Shown piece after piece: positions 56,228-64,000 of a stretch of DNA of 64,000 nucleotides. The position numbers and the translations under genes were made by a program. The notes beneath the pieces were generated by a model. The model did not search any database and had not been told where the DNA came from. It saw only the letters and a program-made list of their open reading frames with translations. Position 1 is the first letter of the stretch, and every line of letters starts with the position of its first letter. This DNA is from Prauserella isguenensis (GTDB lineage Bacteria > Actinomycetota > Actinomycetes > Mycobacteriales > Pseudonocardiaceae): contig NZ_JACHWU010000005.1 of NCBI RefSeq assembly GCF_014191605.1, forward strand, positions 124,001 through 188,000, read 5' to 3'.

Positions 56228-56998
56228 GTGGATCCGCAGGAGTTCGCAGGCAAGGTCGCGTTCGTGACGGGCGCTGCCCAGGGCATCGGTGCGGCCGTGG
56301 CCAGGGCGCTGCGGGACGGGGGCGCCAGCGTCGTGGCGACCGACCGCTCCCCCGGCATCGTCGAGACGTACGAGGCCGAGCCCGGCATCACCGGCATGCC
56401 GTGCGACGTGACCGACTCCGCGCAGGTCGACGAGGTCGTCGCACGGGCCGAAGCTACCGTCGGCCCCGTCGACGTGCTGGCCAATGTCGCCGGGGTTCTC
56501 GTGAAGGGGCCCGTCGCGTCCTATTCGGACGAGGACTGGCGGTTCACGTTCGACGTCAACACGAGCGGCGTGTTCCGCGTTTCCCGTGCCGTCAGCGCGC
56601 GGATGATCGAACGGGAGCGCGGCTGCATCGTCACGGTGTCGTCGAACGCGAGCGGCGTGCCGCGGCGTGGCATGGCGGCGTACGCGGCGTCGAAGGCCGC
56701 GACGACCATGTTCACCAAGTCGCTGGGCCTGGAGCTGGCCGACCACGGCATCCGCTGCAACGTCGTCTGCCCCGGTTCGACGGACACGCCGATGCAGCGC
56801 GCCATGTGGGAGCACGACGGCGGCGGACCGGATCCCGTGCTCAAGGGCGATCCGGAGAACTATCGGGTCGGCATCCCGCTGCGGCGCATCGCCGATCCGG
56901 AGGACGTCGCCGACGCCGTCCTGTACCTCGCCTCGGACCGCGCCCGGCACGTGACCATGCAGGAGCTCTACGTCGACGGCGGCGCCACCCTCCGCTGA
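56228..56998 (+). CDS. 2,3-dihydro-2,3-dihydroxybenzoate dehydrogenase-like (EntA/DhbA)
   Basis: A 256-residue classical SDR. It has VAFVTGAAQGIGAAVARAL (NAD-binding), LANVAGVLVKGPVASYSDEDW, VTVSSNASGVPRRGMAAYAASKAATTMF (Ser-Tyr-Lys) and IRCNVVCPGSTDTPMQRAMW, then RVGIPLRRIADPEDVADAVLYL, the pattern of EntA/DhbA which makes 2,3-dihydroxybenzoate for catechol siderophores. The adjacent NRPS and exporter fit, but entB/entC/entE are not seen in the window. GTG 56228 follows GAAGGAG. Confidence 0.85.
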   Translation: MDPQEFAGKVAFVTGAAQGIGAAVARALRDGGASVVATDRSPGIVETYEAEPGITGMPCDVTDSAQVDEVVARAEATVGPVDVLANVAGVLVKGPVASYSDEDWRFTFDVNTSGVFRVSRAVSARMIERERGCIVTVSSNASGVPRRGMAAYAASKAATTMFTKSLGLELADHGIRCNVVCPGSTDTPMQRAMWEHDGGGPDPVLKGDPENYRVGIPLRRIADPEDVADAVLYLASDRARHVTMQELYVDGGATLR

Positions 56999-57001
56999 CG
57001 C

Positions 57002-58420
57002 TCACCGGGACGGGGCGGTTCTCGGCAGCCGGAGCGCTCCCGCGAAGGCGAGCACACACAGCCCGAGTACGCACCAGAACGCCTCACTGAACGACGCCGC
57101 GACGTCATCGGTCGCCGCGAGCCGCACCTCCAGCAGTACGGCGAGCCCCGCGGTGCCGATCGCCCCGCCCACGTAGTTGACGAGGCTGAGCGCGCTCGAC
57201 GCCCGCGGAAGCAACTCCTGGTCCACTCCCGTGTAGACGATGGTCATCACGGGTGAGGCGATCATGCTGGTGCCCACGCCTCGCACGAACAGCGCCGCGG
57301 TCAGCCAGCCGTCGGCGAGGCCGCCGAGCTGCGTGAACGGCACCGTCGCCGCGATGATCAACGCGAACCCGGTCACCACGATCGTCCGCGGTGCCACGCG
57401 GTCGATGAGCGGCTTCACCACGAGCAACGACCCCAGCACCGCGCCGACGCCCTGCGGTGCGAGCATCAGCCCCGCGTCCCACGCCGACAGGCCACGACCC
57501 GACTGCAGGTACATCGGGAGCAGGAACATCGTGCCGAACACCGACGCCGCCGCGACGAACAGCGCCAGCACGGCGGCTCCCAGCGGCGGGGTGCTCAGCA
57601 GGCGGGGATCGACCAGTGGCATCCGGTCCGACCGCAGCGCATGCACCAGGAACGCCGTGAGCAGACCGGCCCCCACCAGCAGGGCGGTCACCGCGGCGGG
57701 CGGGTTGCGGTCCTCGGAGCCGATGTCGGTGAGACCGAACAGCACGGCCGCCAGCCCCGGGGACAGCAACATCGCCCCGCGCAGGTCGAACCGGGACACC
57801 TGCTCGGCCGCGGGCACGCGCGGCACCAGCCACACCGCCAGCAGCATCGCGACCAGCCCGACCGGGATGTTGACCAGGAACAGCCACGACCAGTCGGCGA
57901 CCTCCAGCAGCGTGCCACCCGCCAGTGGGCCGAACACGGGCGCCAGCATCGGCACCACGCCCACGATGCTCATGATCCTGCCGGTGCGGCTCTTGCCCGC
58001 CACCCGCGCCAGCAGCGCCTGACCGGTCGGCGGCAGCAGTCCGCCGCCGAAACCCTGCAGCACCCGGAACGCCGCCAGCGACGTCGTCGACCACGCCAGC
58101 GCACACGCCAGCGACCCGGCCAGGAACACGGCCACGGCGGCCAACCACACCCGACGCGCGCCGAACCGTTCGGCCAGCCACCCCGACATCGGCGCCGCCG
58201 CGACCACCGCGAGCAGGTAGGCGGTGCTCGCCCACTGCACCTCGGTCACGCTCGCGCCGAACTCGACGCTCAGCGTGCGGAGGCCGACATTGACGATCGT
58301 CGAGTCCAACGACGCCATGAACGTGCCGAGCACCAGCACCAGCGACATCGCCAGCAGCCGTCCACCGATGCGGTCGGATTCGCCCGCGGCCGGACCGGCG
58401 CTGCGCGTCCCGGCGGTCAC
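57002..58420 (-). CDS. MFS exporter, DHA2/EmrB type (14 TM)
   Basis: A 472-residue transporter with about 14 membrane helices. It has LVLGTFMASLDSTIVNVGLRTL (DHA2 motif D1), WLAERFGARRVWLAAVAVFLAG (motif A) and FRVLQGFGGGLLPPTGQALLARV (motif B). The GTG start at 58420 shares GTGA with the NRPS stop, so it is translated with it. It probably exports the NRPS product, plausibly a siderophore. Confidence 0.92.
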   Translation of the reverse strand: MTAGTRSAGPAAGESDRIGGRLLAMSLVLVLGTFMASLDSTIVNVGLRTLSVEFGASVTEVQWASTAYLLAVVAAAPMSGWLAERFGARRVWLAAVAVFLAGSLACALAWSTTSLAAFRVLQGFGGGLLPPTGQALLARVAGKSRTGRIMSIVGVVPMLAPVFGPLAGGTLLEVADWSWLFLVNIPVGLVAMLLAVWLVPRVPAAEQVSRFDLRGAMLLSPGLAAVLFGLTDIGSEDRNPPAAVTALLVGAGLLTAFLVHALRSDRMPLVDPRLLSTPPLGAAVLALFVAAASVFGTMFLLPMYLQSGRGLSAWDAGLMLAPQGVGAVLGSLLVVKPLIDRVAPRTIVVTGFALIIAATVPFTQLGGLADGWLTAALFVRGVGTSMIASPVMTIVYTGVDQELLPRASSALSLVNYVGGAIGTAGLAVLLEVRLAATDDVAASFSEAFWCVLGLCVLAFAGALRLPRTAPSR

Positions 58421-61400
58421 TCCGTGCCCGCCCGCAGCGACCGTTCCGCGAGCCGAACCAGTGCCGCGCCGTCGACCATCGCTTCGTCCCCGGAACCGCC
58501 CGTCTCGCCGAGCGCGTCCGGCAGCGCCCGCAGGACTCGTTCGAACGCTGCGGCGATGCGGTCAGCCGACTCGGCCACGGCACCCGGCCTGCACGCGACG
58601 ATGCCGCGCCAGCCCGCGCCCTCCGGCATCACCGTGACCGTCACCGGATGGTGGGTCCACTCGCGGAACCGCATGTCCGTGAGCCGCACACCCGGTGTCG
58701 GTTCGGCGAGCCGGTCGGGATCGACGGGGTAGTTCTCGAAGACCAGCAGGCTGTCGAAGAGCCGCTTCACGCCCACCGACCGTTCGAGCGCGGGCAGCGA
58801 CACCGCGTGGTGCGGGGCGAGCGCCTGCTGCCGTTCCTGCAGGTCCCGCAGCGCATCGGCGAGGTGTCCGGTCAGCGTGGCGCGTACCGGCACGGTGTTC
58901 GCCAGCAGTCCGATGATCTCCTCGACACCGTCCACTTCGGGCGGCCTGCCGGACACCATCGTTCCGAAGTGCACGTCCTTGCGCCCGCTCCGTGCCGTCA
59001 GCACCGCCGCCCACGCGCCCTGCACCAGCGTCGCGGCCGTGATCCCGCAGGCGGCGGCCGTCGCGGCGAGCGTGCGCACCAGCTGCGGTTCGAGATCGAA
59101 CGTCACCGGCTCCGGCAGCCCGGCTGCGTCCTCGCCCTCACCGGCGGCCGAAGCGCCGGAGCCCGCCGTTCCGTTCCGTGTGGCCGCCGGGGTGTCGGGC
59201 AGGGCACGGTCGTAACGGTCGACCGAGGCGAGCTCGCCCGACCATGCGGCCACGTCGGCGGTGCGATCCCGGTGGGAGAGCCAGCGCAGGTACCGGGTGA
59301 ACGGCACCGGGGCGGGCAACTCCGCATCGCCGCCGATGCGCGCGGTGTAGGCGGCGAAGATCTCGCCGAGCATGCGGGGCGCCGACCAGCCGTCCGACAG
59401 CACGTGATGCGTCGTCAGCACGAGGTCGACCGCCTCGGCCGACCGGCGGACGACGGTCAGCCGCACCGGGGACCCCGCGGCCAGGTCGAACCGCTCCGCC
59501 AGGTCGGCGGCCAGCACCCGGTCGACCTCGGCGTCGACGTCCGCCGCGGCGGACACGTCGACGTAGCGACGGTCCGGTGCCGCGTCGGCGGGCAGGACCG
59601 CCACGTCGAGTCCCGGCGGGAACGCGGCGCCGAGGTTCGGGTGGCGGGTCACCAGGTCGCAGACCGCGGCGTGCAGCGCGTCGACGTCGACCCGGCCGGT
59701 CAGCGAGAACGCCGCCTGCACGGTGTACGGATCACGGGTCCCCGCCCGTCGGGAGTGGCGCAGCATCAGCTCCTGCAACGGGCTGAGCGGCACCACGTCG
59801 GCGACCCGGTACCGCCGCTCCAGTTCGTCCACATCAGACTGCGTGAGCGAGACGAGCTCGAAGTCCGACGGGGTACGGCCCGCTCCGCGGAGCGCGTCCT
59901 CGTCGGACGCCAGCGCCACCAGCTCGACCCGGAACGCCTCGGCCAGTCCGGCGACATCGTCGTCGGTCAGTACCGCGCGCGGCCAGGTGATCCGCACGTG
60001 CAGGGCCTGCCCGTCACCGTCGCCGGTGGTCATCGCGTTGACCATGAGGCTGTGCGGCATCGGGAGCTTGTCGCCGCCGGATCCGAACGGCGCCGAGCCC
60101 GGCGGTGCCTGCCACGCGTGTTCGACGTCGGGAGCCTGGACGAACTGGCCCAGGTAGTTCCAGCTCACGTCCGGGTGCACCGGCGTCACCCGGCCGGCAG
60201 CGGCGAGGATCCCGTGGCCGAGACCGTCGCCCTGCGCGCGGAGTCGCTCCTTGACGGCCTTCAGCTGCGTCGCCGCGTCGCCGTCGGGCAGCGTGATGCG
60301 CGCCGGGTGGACCGCGGTGAACCAGCCGACGGTGCGTGACAGGTCGACGTCGCGGTCCGGATCGGGTGCGTGCCTGCCGTGCCCCTCCAATGCGAGGTAC
60401 AGGTCCGGTTCGCGGTCGGCCCACCGGGCGATCGCCCTGGTCAACGCCGTGAGCAACACCGTGTCGGGCGTCGCGTGGTAGGCCGCGGGCAGGGCCGTCA
60501 GGAGTGTCCTGCTGACCTCGGCGTCGAGGGCGAACTCGTGGTGCACCGCCGTCGCACCGGTGTCGCGGCCGGGGTCGAACCGCGCGCGGGTGAGCCGTTT
60601 CTGCGGATTGCGCCCGACGGCGCGCCAGTGCGCCTGCTCGCCCGCCCGCGCGTCGGCGGCCGACGCGAGCGACCTCGCCCAGCCGAGGAACGGCGTGGGC
60701 CGCGGCAGCTCCCTGCCCTCGTAGGCATCGGTGAGGTCGTCGACGAGCACCCGCCACGACACGCCGTCGACCAGCAGGTGGTGGGCCACGAGCACGAATC
60801 GGCCGAGCTCGTCGGGACCCCGGTCGACCCACAGCGCCCGCACCAGCGGCGCGCGGCGGACGTCGAACTGCTCCCGCACGTCGGCGATCCAGCCGTCGAC
60901 GAGGACGCGCACGTCCCCGGTGGAGGCGACGCGGGTGAGCACATCGGCCGCGGTGACGGCGTCCGGTTCGGGGATCCGCAGCACCGGTGTCCGCACCGCC
61001 GCGGCGCCGGTCCCGCCCTCGGTGTCGGCCCGCCCCTGGGTGCCGTCCCCGTCCGCGAGGTGGGCCCGCAGCACATCGTGGGTCCGTAGCAGCGCGTCCA
61101 CGGCCCGCGACCACGTGGCGAGGTCACCGCCGGCGGGCACGCAGAGCTCGGTCCACTGGCAGAAGTCGCCGGGCTCGGGCGCCCGGTCGAGCAGGTCGCG
61201 CATCACCGGGGTCAGCGGCGCGTCCCCTGTGGACGGCCCGGTGTCGGCACCGTCCTCGGCGGCGTTGCAGCGCGCGGCGATGCCAGCGACCGTCCCGCCG
61301 TCCAGGACATCACGCGGACCCAGCCGCAGTCCCTGCCTGCGCGCGCGGGACACGACCTGCAGCGAAACGATGCTGTCGCCGCCGACCTCCAGGAAGTGGT

Positions 61401-64000
61401 CGTCGAGGCGGATGTCGTCTGCGCCCAGCACGTCGCGGACGATACCGAGCAGCACCTCCTCGGCGTGCGTCGACGGTTCCCGCCCCGTGCCGTCGCCTGC
61501 GTGTTCAGGTGCGGGCAGTGCGTGCTCGTCGAGCTTTCCGCCCGGGGTGAGCGGCAACCGGTCGAGCCGCACGAACGCGGCGGGAACCATGTAGTCGGGC
61601 AGTTCGACGAGCAGGTCCTCCCGCAGTCGCACCGGATCGAACTCCGCGCCCTCGGCCGGGATCACGTAGCCCACGAGCTGCCTGCCGCCCCGCACGACGA
61701 CCGCGCACCCGCGCACGTCCGGATGCCGGGTCAGCGCGGTCTCGATCTCCGCGAGCTCGATGCGGAACCCGCGCACCTTGACCTGCCGGTCGGCCCGGCC
61801 GAGGAACACGAGCTGCCCGTCGGGGCGCCAGTACACGACGTCCCCGGTGCGGTACATCCGTGATCCCGGTTCGCCGTACGGGTCGGCCACGAATGCCTGC
61901 GACGTCTGTCCCGGCCTGCCGAGGTAACCGCGGGCGAGCTTCGGGCCCGCGAGGTACAGCTCGCCGGCAACGCCGGTGCCGACGGGCTGCAGGCCGTCGT
62001 CGAGCACGTAGGCGCGCACGTTCGGGTCGGGACGTCCGATGGGGACGGCGCCGGTCTCGCCCGGTTCGTAGTGCCAGGTCACGGAGTTGATCGTGACCTC
62101 GGTGGGCCCGTAGGCGTTGAACAGTGCACGCCTGCCCCTTCCCCACCGATCGGCGAGCTCCGGATCGAGCCGTTCGGCGCCGACCACGAAGAACACGTCG
62201 TCGGGCACGGCGCGATCCTCGGGCACGGCCGACAGGAACGACGGCAGCAGGTTGATGCCGGTCAGCCGGTGCTCGGCGATGTAGTCGAGCAGTTCGTCGC
62301 CGGGCACGCGCACCTCCTCCGGCGCGACGACGAGGGTTCCGCCGGAGGCCAGCGGCACCATCGTCTGCCAGAACGCGACGTCGAAACTGGTCGACGCGAA
62401 GTGCAGGTAGCGGTCGTGTGCGGTCACGCCGACGACCTCCTCCTGCAGTGAGATCAGGTCCGGAATGCCGCGGTGCGTCACGGCCACACCCTTGGGCTTG
62501 CCCGTCGTGCCGGACGTGTAGATGACGTACGCCAGCGAATCCGGTGTCAGCTCCGTCCGCGCGTGGGCCGGGTCGGCGTCGCGGTCGGTCGGTACGGCCG
62601 GATCGCCCAGCACGGCCGGGTCGTCCACCCGCACCACGGTGCCGTCACCGCGGACCTCGCCGCCGAGTGTCGCCAGCGCCCCGGCGTCGGCGACGAACGC
62701 GACGGGCCGCGCGTCACCGATCATGTACGCGAGCCGGTCGTTCGGATAGTCGGGATCGAGGGGCAGATACACCGCGCCCGCCTTGAGGATGCCCAGCAGC
62801 GCGACGATCATCTCGACGTCGCGGCCCAGCAGCATGCCGACGGGCGTCTCCGGCCCGGCACCCGCGTCGAGCAGGCGGTGCGCGAGCCGGTTGGCGAGCC
62901 GGTCGAGCTCGGCGTACGTCAGGCTGCGACTCCGGCACACGAGCGCCTCGGCGTCGGGGGTGCGAGCCACCCACGAGGCGAACGTCTCCAGCACCCCGTC
63001 GCGGGCCTTCGCAGGCAACCGCGACGTCCCCCGCTGCAGCACCGCGGCGGCGTCGGCGGCGTCGAGCATCGGGAGCGCGGCGACGGGCCGGTCGACGTCG
63101 GTGACCAGTTCGGTGAGCAGCGTGTGCAGCCACCGGGCGTACCCGCGCACGGTGTCGTCGGTGAACGCGTGGGGCTGATAACTCAGCACGAGGCTCAGCG
63201 CGTCACCGGGCAGCGCGATGACGGTCAGCGGATAGTGCGTGGCATCGGTGATGTCCACGCCCGCGAGTGCGACCTTCTCGTCGACGGCGAGCCCTGCGCC
63301 GTTGAACGGGAAGTTCTCCATCACCAGCATCGTGTCGAACAGTTCGCCGACGCCGATCGCCCGCTGGATGTCCGGCAGTCCGAGGTGGTGATGGTCGGCG
63401 AGTGCGACGGACTCGTCGTGGACCGCGTCGAGCAGCTCGGCCGCGGACTGGTCCGGGCGGTACCGCACACGCACCGGAATCGTGTTGCCCAGCTGGCCGA
63501 TCATCGACTCGACACCGTCCACTTCGGCCGGCCTGCCGGACACCGGGCAGCCGAACACGACGTCACGCCTACGGGTCAGCCTGCCGAGCAGCAGCCCCCA
63601 CGCCGTCTGCAACACCGTGGTGACGGTGATGCCACGGGCGCGGGCGAACGCACTCAGCCGCTCGCTGAACTCCTCGCCCAGCTCCAACGTGACGCGGCCA
63701 GGGCGGGAGACCTCCCGCCGCGCCGTGGCGGGCGCGAGCCGGGTCGCTTCGTCCACACCGGACAGCGCGTCGCGCCACGCATCCAGCGCCGCGTTGCGGT
63801 CGCGGCCCGCCAGCCAGTGGTGGTAGTCCTGCAGCGAGGCCGACGGCGGCACCGCCGGTCCACCGCCGAGTTCGCGATACAGCCCGAGCAGGGTCCGCCC
63901 GGCCAGGGGCATCGACCAGCCGTCGAGCAGCGCGTGGTGGTTGGTGAGCACGAGGCGGTGCTCGGCCGGGCCGAACCGGAACAACCGGAACCGGATCAGC
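58417..64000 (-). CDS. Nonribosomal peptide synthetase, C(partial)-A-T-E-C (cut by window edge)
   Basis: At least 1860 residues; the N-terminus lies beyond the window. Residues 1-310 end a condensation domain (HHALLDGW near 22-29); about 336-833 are an adenylation domain (YTSGTTGKPKG, NAYGPTE, YRTGDVV, LTPGGKLDEHALP with the catalytic Lys); about 846-916 a carrier domain (GGDSIVSL); about 926-1366 an epimerisation domain (HHLLVDGVSW, EGHGR, SRTVGWFT); about 1373-1800 another condensation domain (HHVLSDGW). No A, T or thioesterase follows. Specificity residues read by eye as D-V-W-N-F-V-A-I-N-K, with no sure assignment. The E domain implies a D-residue. Confidence 0.95.
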   Translation of the reverse strand, partial: LIRFRLFRFGPAEHRLVLTNHHALLDGWSMPLAGRTLLGLYRELGGGPAVPPSASLQDYHHWLAGRDRNAALDAWRDALSGVDEATRLAPATARREVSRPGRVTLELGEEFSERLSAFARARGITVTTVLQTAWGLLLGRLTRRRDVVFGCPVSGRPAEVDGVESMIGQLGNTIPVRVRYRPDQSAAELLDAVHDESVALADHHHLGLPDIQRAIGVGELFDTMLVMENFPFNGAGLAVDEKVALAGVDITDATHYPLTVIALPGDALSLVLSYQPHAFTDDTVRGYARWLHTLLTELVTDVDRPVAALPMLDAADAAAVLQRGTSRLPAKARDGVLETFASWVARTPDAEALVCRSRSLTYAELDRLANRLAHRLLDAGAGPETPVGMLLGRDVEMIVALLGILKAGAVYLPLDPDYPNDRLAYMIGDARPVAFVADAGALATLGGEVRGDGTVVRVDDPAVLGDPAVPTDRDADPAHARTELTPDSLAYVIYTSGTTGKPKGVAVTHRGIPDLISLQEEVVGVTAHDRYLHFASTSFDVAFWQTMVPLASGGTLVVAPEEVRVPGDELLDYIAEHRLTGINLLPSFLSAVPEDRAVPDDVFFVVGAERLDPELADRWGRGRRALFNAYGPTEVTINSVTWHYEPGETGAVPIGRPDPNVRAYVLDDGLQPVGTGVAGELYLAGPKLARGYLGRPGQTSQAFVADPYGEPGSRMYRTGDVVYWRPDGQLVFLGRADRQVKVRGFRIELAEIETALTRHPDVRGCAVVVRGGRQLVGYVIPAEGAEFDPVRLREDLLVELPDYMVPAAFVRLDRLPLTPGGKLDEHALPAPEHAGDGTGREPSTHAEEVLLGIVRDVLGADDIRLDDHFLEVGGDSIVSLQVVSRARRQGLRLGPRDVLDGGTVAGIAARCNAAEDGADTGPSTGDAPLTPVMRDLLDRAPEPGDFCQWTELCVPAGGDLATWSRAVDALLRTHDVLRAHLADGDGTQGRADTEGGTGAAAVRTPVLRIPEPDAVTAADVLTRVASTGDVRVLVDGWIADVREQFDVRRAPLVRALWVDRGPDELGRFVLVAHHLLVDGVSWRVLVDDLTDAYEGRELPRPTPFLGWARSLASAADARAGEQAHWRAVGRNPQKRLTRARFDPGRDTGATAVHHEFALDAEVSRTLLTALPAAYHATPDTVLLTALTRAIARWADREPDLYLALEGHGRHAPDPDRDVDLSRTVGWFTAVHPARITLPDGDAATQLKAVKERLRAQGDGLGHGILAAAGRVTPVHPDVSWNYLGQFVQAPDVEHAWQAPPGSAPFGSGGDKLPMPHSLMVNAMTTGDGDGQALHVRITWPRAVLTDDDVAGLAEAFRVELVALASDEDALRGAGRTPSDFELVSLTQSDVDELERRYRVADVVPLSPLQELMLRHSRRAGTRDPYTVQAAFSLTGRVDVDALHAAVCDLVTRHPNLGAAFPPGLDVAVLPADAAPDRRYVDVSAAADVDAEVDRVLAADLAERFDLAAGSPVRLTVVRRSAEAVDLVLTTHHVLSDGWSAPRMLGEIFAAYTARIGGDAELPAPVPFTRYLRWLSHRDRTADVAAWSGELASVDRYDRALPDTPAATRNGTAGSGASAAGEGEDAAGLPEPVTFDLEPQLVRTLAATAAACGITAATLVQGAWAAVLTARSGRKDVHFGTMVSGRPPEVDGVEEIIGLLANTVPVRATLTGHLADALRDLQERQQALAPHHAVSLPALERSVGVKRLFDSLLVFENYPVDPDRLAEPTPGVRLTDMRFREWTHHPVTVTVMPEGAGWRGIVACRPGAVAESADRIAAAFERVLRALPDALGETGGSGDEAMVDGAALVRLAERSLRAGTE

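Overview
The window is high-GC actinomycete DNA. GTG starts are common, genes often overlap by 4 bases (ATGA/GTGA), and there are many two-component systems, an ESX/type VII-style toxin locus and an NRPS. Gene content and order point to the Pseudonocardiaceae (a Saccharomonospora/Prauserella/Amycolatopsis-like organism); this is inference, since no rRNA or marker gene is present. The backbone follows the order known from Mycobacterium tuberculosis Rv3264c-Rv3282: manB, wbbL, rmlD, LCP gene, TIGR03089 gene, acyl-CoA dehydrogenase, purE, purK, gtrA-like gene, PH-domain gene, birA, accD5, accE5, maf. Accessory genes are inserted between these.

Layout. 1-5.7 kb: end of a NUDIX gene, a YtrA-type GntR regulator, then a pyroglutamate-linked operon (NRAMP-like transporter, pxpB, pxpC, DUF1445) with a divergent FCD-type GntR regulator. 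This resembles the Bacillus ycsG-kipI-kipA-ycsI-kipR set without pxpA. 5.7-12 kb: HhH DNA glycosylase, manB, a disordered lineage protein, a NarL-type two-component system and a divergent ABC exporter. 12-27 kb: cell-envelope island with wbbL, five further glycosyltransferases (one a GT2-GT4 fusion), rmlB and rmlD, two LCP ligases and the TIGR03089 gene. 27-34 kb: DoxX, GNAT and membrane proteins, acyl-CoA dehydrogenase, LysR, purK-purE, and a vapBC pair. 34-43 kb: GT87 mannosyltransferase, a degenerate GGDEF-like protein divergent from an ECF sigma factor fused to a zinc-finger/membrane/Ig-like sensor, a GtrA protein, an OmpR-type two-component system and an inositol-phosphatase-family enzyme. 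43-47.5 kb: four-gene type VII toxin operon (YbaB-like, WXG100-like, 1005-aa protein with a TNT NAD-glycohydrolase domain, small candidate immunity protein). 47.6-55.4 kb: HMG-CoA lyase, PH protein, birA, accD5-accE5, MFS and its divergent GntR regulator, maf. 55.4-64 kb: small secreted protein, then a siderophore-type locus (EntA-like dehydrogenase, 14-TM exporter, NRPS running off the window edge).

The most unusual non-coding feature is a family of about 21-bp repeats (core GTGTTGCGGATTCCGG and a sister form GTGTCCTGCACTC). They sit in arrays at gene 3' ends and mostly read in the direction of the upstream gene. At two places head-to-head arrays enclose short fragments that look like decayed short-chain dehydrogenase genes. 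Other gene ends carry unrelated tandem repeats (14-17 bp). One encodes four successive hairpins, three with GAAA tetraloops, in which stem pairing is kept despite base changes.

The strongest candidates for a new system are the TNT toxin operon with its 90-aa partner, the membrane-tethered one-protein sigma/anti-sigma/sensor fusion, and the 3'-end repeat family.
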